Below are positions 1 to 8,800 of a stretch of 64,000 nucleotides of DNA, piece by piece; the stretch's first letter is position 1; every line of letters begins with the position of its first letter. Location: the NCBI RefSeq assembly GCF_002858765.1, contig NZ_PJRP01000014.1, positions 124,001 to 188,000 on the forward strand. The letters run 5' to 3'. Source of the DNA: Cupriavidus pauculus. GTDB lineage: Bacteria > Pseudomonadota > Gammaproteobacteria > Burkholderiales > Burkholderiaceae. The notes beneath the pieces were generated by a model. That model searched no databases and was not told where the DNA came from. It worked only from the letters and a program-made list of their open reading frames with translations. The translations under genes were made by a program, and so were the position numbers.

Positions 1-360
1 CTTGGTCACCAGGGTGTAGATCTTGTCATCCGGAACCTGCGGGCAGTCACGCTTGATGTCATTTCGCACATTTATCATCTGATTTGAGTCCTTCAGGCGA
101 TGGATCTGGTCCTTGTCCAGCCTCAGGCTAAGTTCATAGGTCGCCTGAACGAAGTAGAGGCTAACGTTGTTGCCTTGCGCAGCATCACCGATCTGCTTGA
201 AATCCGACAGGCTGATGTATTTGCAGCCATCAAATTTGGCTGCGACTGCTTTCTTTGCGTCGGATTCAGATGGTTTGCCGTCTCCGCAGGCGACAAGTCC
301 ACCAAGGGCAAAAGCGGTTAGAAGAATGCATGCGGCCGGCTGTTTGAAGTTGTAATGCAT
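1..360 (-). CDS. Putative lipoprotein, 3' end outside the window
   Basis: An uninterrupted frame of 120 codons runs from ATG at 360 off the left edge of the window. The N-terminus is a lipoprotein signal: Lys at position 6, a hydrophobic stretch, then a lipobox L-V-A-C with the acceptor Cys at residue 25. The mature part is small, soluble and rich in Lys and Asp, with two further Cys (in DGCKY and RDCPQ) that could form a disulfide. It is expected to be anchored to a membrane facing the periplasm. I do not recognise a family, and the C-terminus is missing. Confidence 0.65.
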   Translation of the reverse strand, partial: MHYNFKQPAACILLTAFALGGLVACGDGKPSESDAKKAVAAKFDGCKYISLSDFKQIGDAAQGNNVSLYFVQATYELSLRLDKDQIHRLKDSNQMINVRNDIKRDCPQVPDDKIYTLVTK

Positions 361-857
361 GTCGCTTTGTTCGTTGATGTGGAAATGGGCGCTAAGGCGC
401 AGGGCGGAATTGGAGGGAAATGGGAAGATAGATACTGTGTCTTGCACGTTCCGAAGCAATTGCCAGGAAAGGCTTTCTCCGATACGCATTGTCTAACGGC
501 ATAGCGGACTTCCAATTTATCCCCCGTCCGCAGGGTGGAGGCCTGAATGAATCCAATTTCCGTCGATGGTATTCAGCACGCTGGACCATCCTGGCGACGA
601 CATTACGCCACGTCTTTCGGCGTGGTTCTCTTTCGCCGGCTTGGGTAAAGGCGAGCGCCAAATTTTAGCTTTGGAAGCAGACGTTGGCATTCGGCGCGGG
701 CAGTGCCGCCTTTTGGCCGAAACCGGTCGTGGATCTTCATTCACAGGCCAGGCTCGGTTCAATCGGCAGTTCGCGACCCGAAGCAGCCAACGGCGTCCAG
801 CGAAAGCCGACAGCCGTACCACAGACTGGCAGCGATCTGCGTACCACACAATACACG
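361..857. other. Intergenic, no gene seen
   Basis: About 500 bases between the lipoprotein start and the histidine kinase stop. Open frames here are short and in conflict, and none has a ribosome-binding site with recognisable coding character. The stretch is rich in GGCCGA/TCGGCC-type words (for example around 710-780) that recur in other gene-free stretches of this window, which suggests decayed repeat or gene material. Confidence 0.4.
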
Positions 858-1976
858 CTATTTGCCGCGAGGCAGATTTACAGAGAACACCGTTTCTGCT
901 GCGTCGGATCGCGCATCAATTTCGCCCCCGTGTGCCTTGGCAATCTCGCGCGCGATATACAGTCCGAGCCCCAGACTGTTGTCGGTATTGGTGCCTTGAT
1001 GGTTCGGGCCGCGCTGGAGTGGATTAAAAATGAGGTCGAGGGTCGACCGCTCAATAGCGGTGCCGGTATTCTTCACTTCCAGTAGGACTCCCGCGCCCTT
1101 GTCGGTCATTGTCACACGCACCGGCGAGTCTTGCGCTCCGTACTTGATTGCATTTATTACCAGATTGCCCAACAACTGCTGGAGACGTCGGCCATCCCAA
1201 ACACCGATGCAGTCACCAACCACCTCGAGATCGATCTGACGGTCCGGATGGACTACCCGCAACTGGTCAAGTGTATCGGCAAACAACTGGGCCAGATCGA
1301 TATCGGTCGGCGCGATATTGATACCGAGACCGAGCCTGGTTCGATTGAAATCAACCATATCGTCCAGCAGCGCCTGCATACGAGCGCCGCTTCTGATCAA
1401 GCGGGAGGCGGCTCCTGATACTTTTCCCCCCGCGTTCAGCGCTGCTAGATACGACGCTGTAGTCTGGATGGTCTGGAGCGGACTGCGCATGTCATGCCCC
1501 AACATTCCGAGGAACAGATTGCGGGCCAAGTCGACCTGCATGCTGAAGAAGTCCACCGATTCGGCGATTGCCTGATCGATGGCCTCGTTGAAACGGATCA
1601 TGTCGTCCTCGCGATGACCGTCAGGCACGCACTCATCTATCCACAGTCGGAGTACGCTCGCGCGTAGGGCACGGTACTCGGCAACCATCTGGTTGATATC
1701 GAAGCCGGTTCGCGCGCGCAGAAGGGCGTGCATCTGGGCGGCTGTCTCAGGGGCTCCGGCCAGTTCGGGTGCGTGCCCCGTGGACTTTTCAAATTCTTCC
1801 TTCCTGCTTTGGGAAGTAGACAGATCCTTTGCCACGGCCACCAGAATCTGCTGCGCATGGTCCCGCAAGGCTAGCGGTTTCATATCTGCCGCTGCCGGCA
1901 ACTGAGTGCGCGCAAATGCCTCCCATCGCGACAGAATGGCGTCCATACGGCGGAGGATAAAGTCGGCTAATCGCAT
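858..1976 (-). CDS. Soluble sensor histidine kinase
   Basis: Cytoplasmic two-component kinase of 372 aa with no membrane segment. Residues about 5-145 form an alpha-helical sensor region resembling the RsbRD-type N-terminal domain of stress-signalling proteins. The dimerisation and phosphoacceptor helix follows with the H-box LGHDMRSPLQ (His161), then the N-box LLGNLVINAIKYG and the glycine-rich G-boxes ending LGLGLYIAREIAKAHGG. All ATP-binding and phosphoacceptor motifs are intact, so it should be active. It diverges from a single-domain response regulator starting at 2099, and the 122-bp gap between them should hold both promoters. This makes the pair likely partners, although kinase and regulator in opposite orientation is less usual than an operon. 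The signal sensed cannot be read from the sequence. Confidence 0.88.
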   Translation of the reverse strand: MRLADFILRRMDAILSRWEAFARTQLPAAADMKPLALRDHAQQILVAVAKDLSTSQSRKEEFEKSTGHAPELAGAPETAAQMHALLRARTGFDINQMVAEYRALRASVLRLWIDECVPDGHREDDMIRFNEAIDQAIAESVDFFSMQVDLARNLFLGMLGHDMRSPLQTIQTTASYLAALNAGGKVSGAASRLIRSGARMQALLDDMVDFNRTRLGLGINIAPTDIDLAQLFADTLDQLRVVHPDRQIDLEVVGDCIGVWDGRRLQQLLGNLVINAIKYGAQDSPVRVTMTDKGAGVLLEVKNTGTAIERSTLDLIFNPLQRGPNHQGTNTDNSLGLGLYIAREIAKAHGGEIDARSDAAETVFSVNLPRGK

Positions 1977-2098
1977 GTCGGCTCCCGAAGGACAGAAAAA
2001 AACATCCTATAGCGCGGTTTTGCGGAGTCCAGCGCGCAAAATTGCTGTCTGATTTTTCCGGGCACATCTATTGCGTATGGTAGGTAATTGGAGACCCC

Positions 2099-2497
2099 AT
2101 GCCTACCCGAAGCGCCGTGCGCCTCCTAATCGCGGACGACGACCCAAATGCATTGCAAGCCTACGAGTCGTTCTTCGAAGCTCATGGCTACGAGACCCGG
2201 ACAAAAGGAGACGGCGCGGACGCCCTTGTGGAGTACTGTGCGTGGCGCCCCGACGCTGTTGTTCTCGACGTTCAGATGCCCGGGTTGGACGGGCACGCAG
2301 TGGCAAGGGAGATCCGGCGTCTAAAATTCGTGCCAGCACCTTTGTTGGTGGCGCTAACTGCTTTGACATCACCTTCCGAGCACGACGAATCACTCAGAGC
2401 CGGGATCGATCATCATTTTGTAAAGCCTGCCGACCTACCGGCTGTCCTCGCTGTAATAGCGGCCCGCGTAGGCTCTGGCGCCACGGACGATTCATGA
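2099..2497 (+). CDS. Single-domain CheY-like response regulator
   Basis: 132-aa receiver domain without an output domain. The acidic pocket is Asp13-Asp14-Asp15, the phosphoacceptor is Asp57 in VVLDVQMPG, the conserved Thr lies in VALTALT and the conserved Lys in FVKP. ATG at 2099 is preceded by a GGAG-type site (attggagaccccATG). With no DNA-binding or enzymatic domain it must act by protein contact or as a phosphate relay. The adjacent divergent kinase is the natural phosphodonor. A GC-rich hairpin with a short T run follows the stop and would end the transcript. Confidence 0.88.
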   Translation: MPTRSAVRLLIADDDPNALQAYESFFEAHGYETRTKGDGADALVEYCAWRPDAVVLDVQMPGLDGHAVAREIRRLKFVPAPLLVALTALTSPSEHDESLRAGIDHHFVKPADLPAVLAVIAARVGSGATDDS

Positions 2498-2550
2498 GCG
2501 TCAGCTCGGTCTGTGACCGCTTTTCGGCACGCAAATGACTGGCCGTTCAT

Positions 2551-2586
2551 GGCCGGCAAGCGCCCGCTCGCCGGCCCGAGGCTTTT
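2551..2586 (+). terminator. Hairpin terminator, possibly bidirectional
   Basis: The arms GGCCGGCAAGCG and CGCTCGCCGGCC pair over 12 positions with one mismatch around a minimal loop (2551-2576), followed by CGAGGCTTTT on the plus strand. It lies between the convergent response regulator (stop 2497) and recombinase (stop 2585) and could end both transcripts. Confidence 0.5.
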
Positions 2587-3211
2587 ACACTTCAGTCTGC
2601 TCCGCCATCTCAAGCGCGTCGTCAACTTCGATGCCGAGGTAGCGAACCGTGCTCTCCAGCTTCGTATGGCCCAGCAGCAATTGCACGGCGCGGAGGTTCT
2701 TTGTTCTGCGATAAATGAGCGATGCCTTGGTCCGCCGCATAGTGTGGGTGCCGTACGCTGTGTCGTCTAGGCCAATGGAGGCGATCCAACGATGTACAAG
2801 CCGTGCGTACTGACGGGTGGACAGGTGGGTCGAGGCGTGAATCCGACTTGGAAACAGTGCATCCGACGAGCGCAATCCGCGATGGGCGATCCATGCCTCA
2901 AGACTGGAGCGCGTCTGCTCCGTAATCTCGAACTGGACTGGCCTATGCGTCTTCTGTTGAATCACCGTCGCTCGGGCACTAACGCGGCTACCCTGACAAA
3001 CGTCGCGTACGTATAGCTTTGTGAGATCACATGCTCGAAGCTTGCTATCGATCGCAAGATTGAACAGCGCGAGCTCACGAAAATTTGACGACATCTGCAG
3101 CCTTGTCCGGACTGCCCAGATCTCGCAGAGCTTCAGCGGCGGCTTTTGTCCGGTGAGCTTACCCTTATTCCACGGTGCCCGCGGGGCGGCGGGTGAATTG
3201 GACGTCTCCAT
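2585..3211 (-). CDS. Small tyrosine recombinase / integrase
   Basis: Site-specific recombinase of 208 aa from the ATG at 3211, chosen because AAAGGAG lies 7 bases upstream; the frame stays open to 3340 but that extension has no such site. The complete catalytic set is visible: Arg in SKLRACDL, Lys in QQKTHRPVQF, His-x-x-Arg in THTMRRTKAS, His in LLGHTKLEST and the nucleophile Tyr in TVRYLG. It lacks the long N-terminal arm-binding and core-binding domains of phage integrases (usually 300-400 aa), so it is a compact catalytic-type protein. I recall near-identical stand-alone proteins scattered in Cupriavidus and Burkholderia genomes. It may mark the border of the decayed region that follows. 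No attachment site or tRNA could be identified. Confidence 0.87.
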   Translation of the reverse strand: METSNSPAAPRAPWNKGKLTGQKPPLKLCEIWAVRTRLQMSSNFRELALFNLAIDSKLRACDLTKLYVRDVCQGSRVSARATVIQQKTHRPVQFEITEQTRSSLEAWIAHRGLRSSDALFPSRIHASTHLSTRQYARLVHRWIASIGLDDTAYGTHTMRRTKASLIYRRTKNLRAVQLLLGHTKLESTVRYLGIEVDDALEMAEQTEV

Positions 3212-4372
3212 GATCATCTCCTTTCCAACGAAGGAAGGAACAGTTTGCTCGCCCTGCAGATATTCGCTGATGACACTGTCAGCCTGGTCTGCCACACGTG
3301 CCGCGAACCCTGTGCCGCCGACGGTCGCTGACCGACCCATCTGAGACCTTCGCTCAATCCGCGTCGACGGTCCGCTTAAGGGGGGTTCAGGGACATTCGA
3401 AACGCGACAGGAATCATGTCCGCAGTGCGATATATGGTTGAAGTCGCCAGGCTGGAAAACTTAGACTGACCTTATCAAGGCCGGACGTGCATCCCCGTAT
3501 GTCATGCAGATCCGATCGCTGAAGTTGTGAAAGTGCCTGGGCCGCATGCCGAAGTCGTTGCGGCATCTCGCCTTCCCAATCTGGTGTCATGCGCGCCGCA
3601 GGCGATATGACGGAAAGCGCAAGAGCCATCTGTTTTTGGCGATCAGAGATGGGACGCTGAATGCGTTCACAGGTATATGGTGCAGCAGTGAGGGCGCCGT
3701 GTTTGTAGCGCGAGCGATGCCATGTGTATGTGTTTCGGACAATACCGCTTCAAGCGCTTCGTGCTGGGCTAGCGGTCCTCGCCCGGCGACCGATGCACGC
3801 GTGAACTCTGGCGAAAGGAACGCTGCGAATGCCTTGCCGGTAGCGCAATGAGTCAAGTAGCTTTCGACGTGCCAGGCCGAAAGGTGTTTTCGAGAATTTC
3901 GCCTGAGTACTGAGCGTGTTCCGCAACGGTCAACGCCTTCGACCGGTGCTACGCGTCGCTGTTGAAAGGTAAATCACCCGATCGCCCGCCGGCGAGGCTC
4001 AATGAGCAGCATATCCATCTGGCTCAACCGAGGACTCCTCCGGCAGGCGTCTGCCTCCTCATTGGTCGTCGAGCGATAACTGCATCGATGATAAAGGCGC
4101 CGCGGGGCAAGCGTCTGATCGATCGCGATTGACCGTAGGCAAGCGCCAGCCGACATGAGCCACTGCGCGGTCTTGCGAAGAACCACTCAATGCGGGAGAC
4201 ATACCCTACGGGAAGAACGGAGCGTGCAATTGGCGAAAATGGCAGAGTGCGTGAAGGCGCGCTTTTAGCCTGTCCACTTTTTGTGCATCGCAAAATATTC
4301 AGACGATACCCGACACACTTGCCGACGAGGGAGACCTAAAGTCAGGACGTGTGCGCGAATGTTTGTCCGTTC
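3212..4372. other. Gene-poor stretch without an intact gene
   Basis: More than 1.1 kb with no frame I would call a gene. Short conflicting frames of at most about 100 codons occur on both strands (for example 3587-3856 and 4024-4293 on the minus strand) but show no recognisable family, no convincing start site and no agreement in length. Given the pseudogenes immediately to the right, decayed DNA behind the recombinase is the most economical reading. Confidence 0.45.
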
Positions 4373-4407
4373 AGGCCCGACCATCTCCAGTGGCGGGCCT
4401 CCTTTTT
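4373..4407 (+). terminator. Rho-independent terminator of an unidentified transcript
   Basis: AGGCCCG (4373-4379) and CGGGCCT (4394-4400) form a perfect 7-bp stem around a 14-base loop, followed by CCTTTTTG. The form is a textbook terminator on the plus strand, yet no plus-strand gene is recognisable directly upstream, so it either ends a small RNA or is left over from a lost gene. Confidence 0.55.
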
Positions 4408-4494
4408 GCATACCTCCCACTTGGGCGCGGAACTGGACGACTATCTGGCCCCGTGGGAATTGCGGCGCTCCGTCGCGGAGTAAGGGAATAAAAG

Positions 4495-4548
4495 ATGAAA
4501 CAGACATACCACGTCACTGGCGCGAGTCGAAGCCGTAGCGATGAATAG
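4495..4548 (+). pseudogene. Possible 5' stub of a DUF2188-type small protein
   Basis: ATG at 4495 with AAGGGA upstream opens a 17-codon frame beginning MKQTYHVT and ending MSxx-free at a TAG. The first eight residues resemble the start of DUF2188 proteins (KTYHVTPH...), after which the likeness stops at once, as expected for a gene that lost its 3' part. The match is very short, so this is tentative. Confidence 0.2.
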
Positions 4549-5729
4549 AATCTGGTGTTGGCCGTTTTACTTGCCTCCGAGCGTGGTGGAGACCCAGAGG
4601 CATCTACAGTTTGTGCGTGCCTACGAACTTTTCCAAGTGGCCAAGCGTTTCGTCGGTACGCCGGTGTTCGGGATCGAGACGGTTCTAAGCGAATCTGGAG
4701 AACCGGTGCCCGTTAGCGTGACCGCCGTGGCGCACCCCCCCGTTCTGCCGGCTTCTCCATTTCTCCGCGCACACAAGCACGGATGACAGGGTGCGTCCGA
4801 GGCTGATGTTGCGCACAACACACGCGGGCCACCCGGCGGCGCTGATGCGCGCTGTAGTGCGGTCACTCCTCAATGATTCAGACGTCTATGTAACCGAATG
4901 GATCGATGCCAGGGACATTCCTATGGAAGCCGGCATACTGGACCTCAACACCATGTTCTGACGCTAGAAAGTTTCATGTCTCGGCTCGGACCGGGGGAAC
5001 TTGACGTCCTGGCGATCTGCCAATCGACGGTGCCGGCGCTAGCAGCGGCCGCGCGGTTGGCGGCCAGTGGCGCTTCCGAACTGCGCACCCTCGTCCTAAT
5101 GGGCGGCCCCATCGACGCAAGAAATCACCCTACTGCGCTCGATCGTGCGGCCAGGTGGCTTTCTCGTGAATGGTTTGCACAGCGTTGCACTGGGCGCGTT
5201 CCGATCGGTTACCCAGGTGCCGGCCGACGAGTGTATCCAGGATTTCTTCAATTCTCCGCTCAGGCGGGTGACCCATCGGGACAAGTCGGACCGTTCCTCG
5301 AGGCGATGTGTCACGTGTCTCGGGGAGATACTGGAGGCATCGTGGCAAGCGTGGCGAAGGCAGCGGACTATTCGGTCCCACTTGACTTGCCTGCCGAGTT
5401 CATGGAAAGCACTATTGACGTGGTCTTTCGGCGCTTTCTGTTGCCGCGCGGAAATTGGCGCGTCGACGGCGCGCTTGTCAGACCCAATTGCTTGCGTAAA
5501 ACCCGCCTGTTGACCGTAGAAGGCGCCGATGACGCCATTACGGGTGCACAACAGACGCACGCCGCGCATTCATTGTGCACACAGATACCTTCGTCAAATC
5601 GGGAGAGCATTACGCATTTCTCAATGCGACCATTACGGCCTATTCAGGGGCAACTCCTGGTGCGCACAGGTTTATCCTATGCTGCGACGGCGGTTAGCGG
5701 TTTGGCGCCGGATCGCCGATCGCGATTAG
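4541..5729 (+). pseudogene. phaZ: Frameshifted intracellular polyhydroxybutyrate depolymerase
   Basis: Remains of a PhaZ-type thiol/serine hydrolase that mobilises intracellular PHB granules. The protein can only be followed by changing frame: MNRIWCWPFY to about 4785; then a second frame with YVTEWIDARDIPMEAG (about 4890-4960); a third frame from about 4960 with LDVLAICQSTVPALAA, MGGPIDARN and YPGAGRRVYPGFLQ as far as about 5620; and finally DHYGLFRGNSW in the frame ending at 5729. Residues corresponding to the Cys-Asp-His catalytic triad of this family (C in AICQST, D in GADDAI, H in DHYG) are still readable, but in different frames. At least three frameshifts exclude a functional product unless the assembly is wrong. 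The long internal frame (4898-5755) is only the middle part. Confidence 0.85.
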
Positions 5730-5789
5730 CTATCTTGAGTCGCGAGCAGCCGTAATTGCTCACGCTGGCGCGCCCAGTAGTAGTTCCGA

Positions 5790-6089
5790 TCAGTGGCCAG
5801 CCACGATTGCAGCGCCTTTCCCCGCGTCATGCTCGTCCTGAGAGTCCTGGACGTCTTGGTGTTCTTGCTCGCTACTCTCATTCTCACGGCTATTTGGACG
5901 CGGATCAGGCCGGCCGCTCAGGCTATTCTTCCGTTCGTTTCGACCGCCACGTCGATCCTGCTCAACAGGCTGCCCGCCTATGGGACCATGGTTATCGTCC
6001 GGTTGACTCCTTTGTTTGGCATCTTGCTTAGCCTGTTGATCATCGGGTAATTGCTGCTGGGCGTGACCTGATTGCGGTTGCTGTGCCAT
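5790..6089 (-). CDS. Small Gln/Asp-rich hydrophilic protein
   Basis: 99-aa protein starting at ATG 6089, which has AGGAG 7 bases upstream; the frame remains open to 6221 but without such a site. It consists almost wholly of Gln, Asp, Arg, Ser, Asn and Gly, with no hydrophobic segment, and should be intrinsically disordered. Similar low-complexity proteins beside stress genes are common in Burkholderiaceae, but I know no function. The opposite strand has an 85-codon hydrophobic frame (5793-6050), which I read as a mirror of this biased composition. Confidence 0.5.
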   Translation of the reverse strand: MAQQPQSGHAQQQLPDDQQAKQDAKQRSQPDDNHGPIGGQPVEQDRRGGRNERKNSLSGRPDPRPNSRENESSEQEHQDVQDSQDEHDAGKGAAIVAGH

Positions 6090-6808
6090 GCTGGCTCCTG
6101 TCGAGGCGGCATTGCCTCCTAACCGAAGCGCAAGGGCCATACCAGGGCAGGGAGAGACGCCTGTATTGGGTTGCCCCGGCCGACGCTCGTCGCGTCCTGT
6201 GAGACGCCACCGAGGCGGCAAGGGAGAGCGCTATGGTCACTGTGGACGTCTAACAGCACTAAGAGCCAGCGTTCGCTGCTCGTCGCTTCCTACAAACACG
6301 CCTAAGTTACCGGGCATCCCTACCAAACTGGCATCGAACGACGGCAGCAGCACGTGAGGGAGTGTGCCCGCTTTGGCATTGGCAGCCGCCCGGTCGATCT
6401 TGGTGGTTACGATCATGCTGATTGGGAGGATGCCCGTACGTTCTACCTTTGCGCGATGGAGTAGACGCGCGCAACGTCGAGAGCGGTGCTGCTGCGTTTG
6501 CGTCGGTGGAGGGTTGGGAAACACATATGGTCGTCCTCGACAGCCTGACCGTGCGGATTCTCATCGACGACTGAGCGGAGACGCTCCAGCACGGCTCTGA
6601 CGTTGTCATCGTGGCTCTGACTGATCTGGACGTAGCGCTGGTGCGAATGCACGACAAGGGATCCGATGGCTGTTGCCGAAAGGGGGCGAGACCGTCGACG
6701 TTGTGCGCTTTGCTGGAAAGCATTATGGTGCAGACACTGCATGGCGCGCGCACCCTGCGGACGCCGGTCGACTAGGGCGCACTTTGTAACCAGCAGGGAG
6801 GGGCGAAA
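6090..6808. other. No intact gene
   Basis: Roughly 700 bases with fragmented frames on both strands. Readable plus-strand phrases such as VVIVALTDLDVALVRMHDKG (about 6600-6660) look protein-like but are broken by stops and not recognisable. It lies between decayed genes and is probably a further relic. Confidence 0.4.
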
Positions 6809-7063
6809 ATGCAGCGACTCGTTAGAATTGGCGAGTTTGAAGTATCGATTCAAGCTCGTTTGAACGACAACTCGGACCATCCGGGATACGTTGTTTCTTA
6901 CTCAATTGTGCGTTCCGATGGAAGTCCCGTCAGGGATAACCTTCCTAAGGTGCAATCGAATGATCTGATTGATGGGACGGAGTTCTTCTCGGACCTCGAA
7001 CTGGCGATGCAATATGCAGAGGATAAGGCCCGCGACAATGTGCAGACCCTAGTGCAGACCTAG
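6809..7063 (+). CDS. Small conserved-looking hypothetical protein
   Basis: 84 aa, soluble and acidic, with GGGAGGGG 8 bases before ATG 6809. It reads as an orderly alternating beta/alpha fold (VRIGEFEVSIQARL, GYVVSYSIV, a C-terminal amphipathic helix) and carries none of the stops or shifts of its neighbours. I recognise no named domain. Intact small gene among pseudogenes. Confidence 0.55.
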   Translation: MQRLVRIGEFEVSIQARLNDNSDHPGYVVSYSIVRSDGSPVRDNLPKVQSNDLIDGTEFFSDLELAMQYAEDKARDNVQTLVQT

Positions 7064-7142
7064 AAAGACGCTGTGGACATGGAGCCATAGACACACTCGT
7101 CGGTGTCGACCGGCCCGTAGTGCTCGGGACGGGGGCGTACCG

Positions 7143-7364
7143 ATGACCGGGCACTTTGCTTTCCCGAGCGCGCTCGAGCCGAACTACTGGGACTTCCTGT
7201 ATTTCTCGTTCACGATCGCGTTAACCTCGCAGACGTCGGACGTGGCGCTAAGATCGCGGTCCATTCGCAAAGCGGGACTCGCTCAATCTGTGCTCTCGTT
7301 CTATTTCAATATCGCAGTGCTGGAGCTATGCGTGAACGTCGCGGCAGGTCTGATCAGTCTCTGA
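7143..7364 (+). pseudogene. C-terminal fragment of a DUF1345 membrane protein
   Basis: 73 codons that match only the end of the DUF1345 family (predicted inner-membrane proteins of about 210-230 aa). The diagnostic phrase EPNYWDFLYFSFTIALTSQTSDV is followed by the last hydrophobic helix (AQSVLSFYFNIAVLELCVNVAAGLI) and a natural stop. The first two thirds of the gene are absent upstream, so this is a 5'-truncated relic, not a small protein. Confidence 0.72.
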
Positions 7365-7419
7365 ATGCGGCGACCTCGCATTCTTCAGGCCTTTATTTCC
7401 CACGGGCGCCGCCTGGTGC

Positions 7420-7500
7420 CAGGGAACGGTAATGCTTGCGTCCAGCGAAGATGAGGCAGGAAGTCCCCGTACTTGCCAATGCCAACTCCGCTCGATCTTG
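7420..7500 (-). repeat. Degraded copy of the 3' end of the 9147-9659 gene
   Basis: On the minus strand this stretch reads GVGIGKYGDFLPHLR, and the gene at 9147-9659 ends GVGIDEHDDFLPHLR. The similarity continues downstream of both in the DNA (the words gcttgcgt-cagcg and gatgaggcag followed by gaagtc or aaagtc occur in the same order), so about 80 bases are homologous. Only the tail is present here; the rest of the gene is missing. It is an old duplication or the relic of a second family member. Confidence 0.7.
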
Positions 7501-7661
7501 CAACGGTAGTTCGCGGCGGCCGGGACGTTTGCCTAAAACTCACCTCAGAGTCTGCTTGGCAGCAACAGGACCACACCAGGAGTACACCGAGTACGCCCGA
7601 TGGCGCACATCCCTATCCGCTGCTGGTGGGGATTGCTACCACCTCAAAGGGAGGAAACATC

Positions 7662-8713
7662 ATGCTCGGATTTGACCCACGTGCCGGCAGAATTGTCTGG
7701 ACAGTTCTCTTATTCGCGCTTGCCGTATTGATTGTTTACAAGATTGCCTCCGTGCTGTTGGTCACGGTGTTCGCTGTGTTCTTCAGTTACTTGCTGTACC
7801 CGTTGGTCGAGCGTCTAGAGCGGCGCATGCCACGTAAGGTTCCACGTAGCGTATCGATCGGAATCGTCTTCATCCTGGTCGTTGTCGTGGCCATCGTCGC
7901 GGGCTCGTTGTTTGGCGTGACGGTTCAGGACGAAGCGGTCAGGCTCGCCGATCAGCTTCCAAAGCTGCTTGAGGCCAGCACCATGGCGGATCGCCTTGCG
8001 CTGCCGAGCTTCCTGGAGCCATTGCGTGCGCGCATCCTGGAGTTCATACGTGAGCAACTTTCGACGAACTCAGACCACGCCATGCCGCTGGTTCGCAACG
8101 TTGGATTGGGTGTCATGCACGCGGCAAGCAATCTCGTCTACCTCGTACTCATCCCAATCATGAGCATTCTGATGATCAACGAAGCACCAGCGATTAATGC
8201 CGCGCTGCTCTCGTGGATACGGTCTTCCGAGAAGAGAATGTGGGCGAGTATCATTCGGATCTGGACACGCTTCTGTCTCGCTATGTCCGGGCGCTGTTGC
8301 TCATGTCGCTGGCTACTCTGATTGCCTACAGCATCGCGTTTTACTTGCTGCGTGTGCCCTATGCGCTGCTGCTGGCAACCACGGCCGCAGTGCTGGAGTT
8401 CATTCCGTTCGCTGGGCCATTGGCCGCGGTAGTAGCTACGGTCACGGTCGCCGGCTTTAGCGGGTATCCGCACTGGCTCTGGCTGATTGGATTCATCGTC
8501 GCGTACCGCCTGTTCCAAGACTACGTCCTGAATCCCTATTTGATGAGTGAAGGGGTAAAGGTCAGTCCACTCCTCGTCATTGTAGGGCTGCTCGCAGGGG
8601 AACAGCTTGGCGGAGTTGTGGGGATTTTTTTGTCGGTACCCGTGATAGCCGCGCTTAAAATTGTGCTGTCACGAACGTGGGCCGCACAAAACCTAGCCAA
8701 TGAGGTGCGTTGA
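7662..8713 (+). pseudogene. Frameshifted AI-2E family (PerM/YdiK-type) permease
   Basis: ATG at 7662 has AGGGAGG upstream. The first frame gives the N-terminal membrane helices (IVWTVLLFALAVLIVYKIASVLL), the periplasmic or cytosolic loop and a helix LVYLVLIPIMSILMIN up to about 8215. The continuation REENVGEYHSDLDTLLSRYVRA lies in another frame and then runs intact to 8713, including the family-typical FIPFAGPLAAVVA and PLLVIVGLLAGEQLGGVVGIFLSVP. Together the two halves make a normal-length protein of about 350 aa, so a single small indel near 8215-8230 separates it from function. Members export or exchange small molecules (autoinducer-2, Na+/H+); the substrate here is unknown. Confidence 0.82.
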
Positions 8714-8800
8714 CCCACGGCAGCCATCGTTTCCGTAACCCCTACAGCAATGGATGGTTGGAATACAAATCCACGGCGAGTAGAAAGGAGGCTGCTACGG

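Noticed and set aside
4898..5755. 285-codon frame as an intact PHB depolymerase
   Set aside because: Only the central part is homologous; the first 30 and last 60 residues are out of frame, so it belongs to a pseudogene.
5793..6050. 85-codon hydrophobic plus-strand frame as a membrane protein
   Set aside because: It mirrors the Gln/Asp-rich minus-strand gene, which has the better ribosome-binding site. I keep some doubt because the hydrophobic segments are long.
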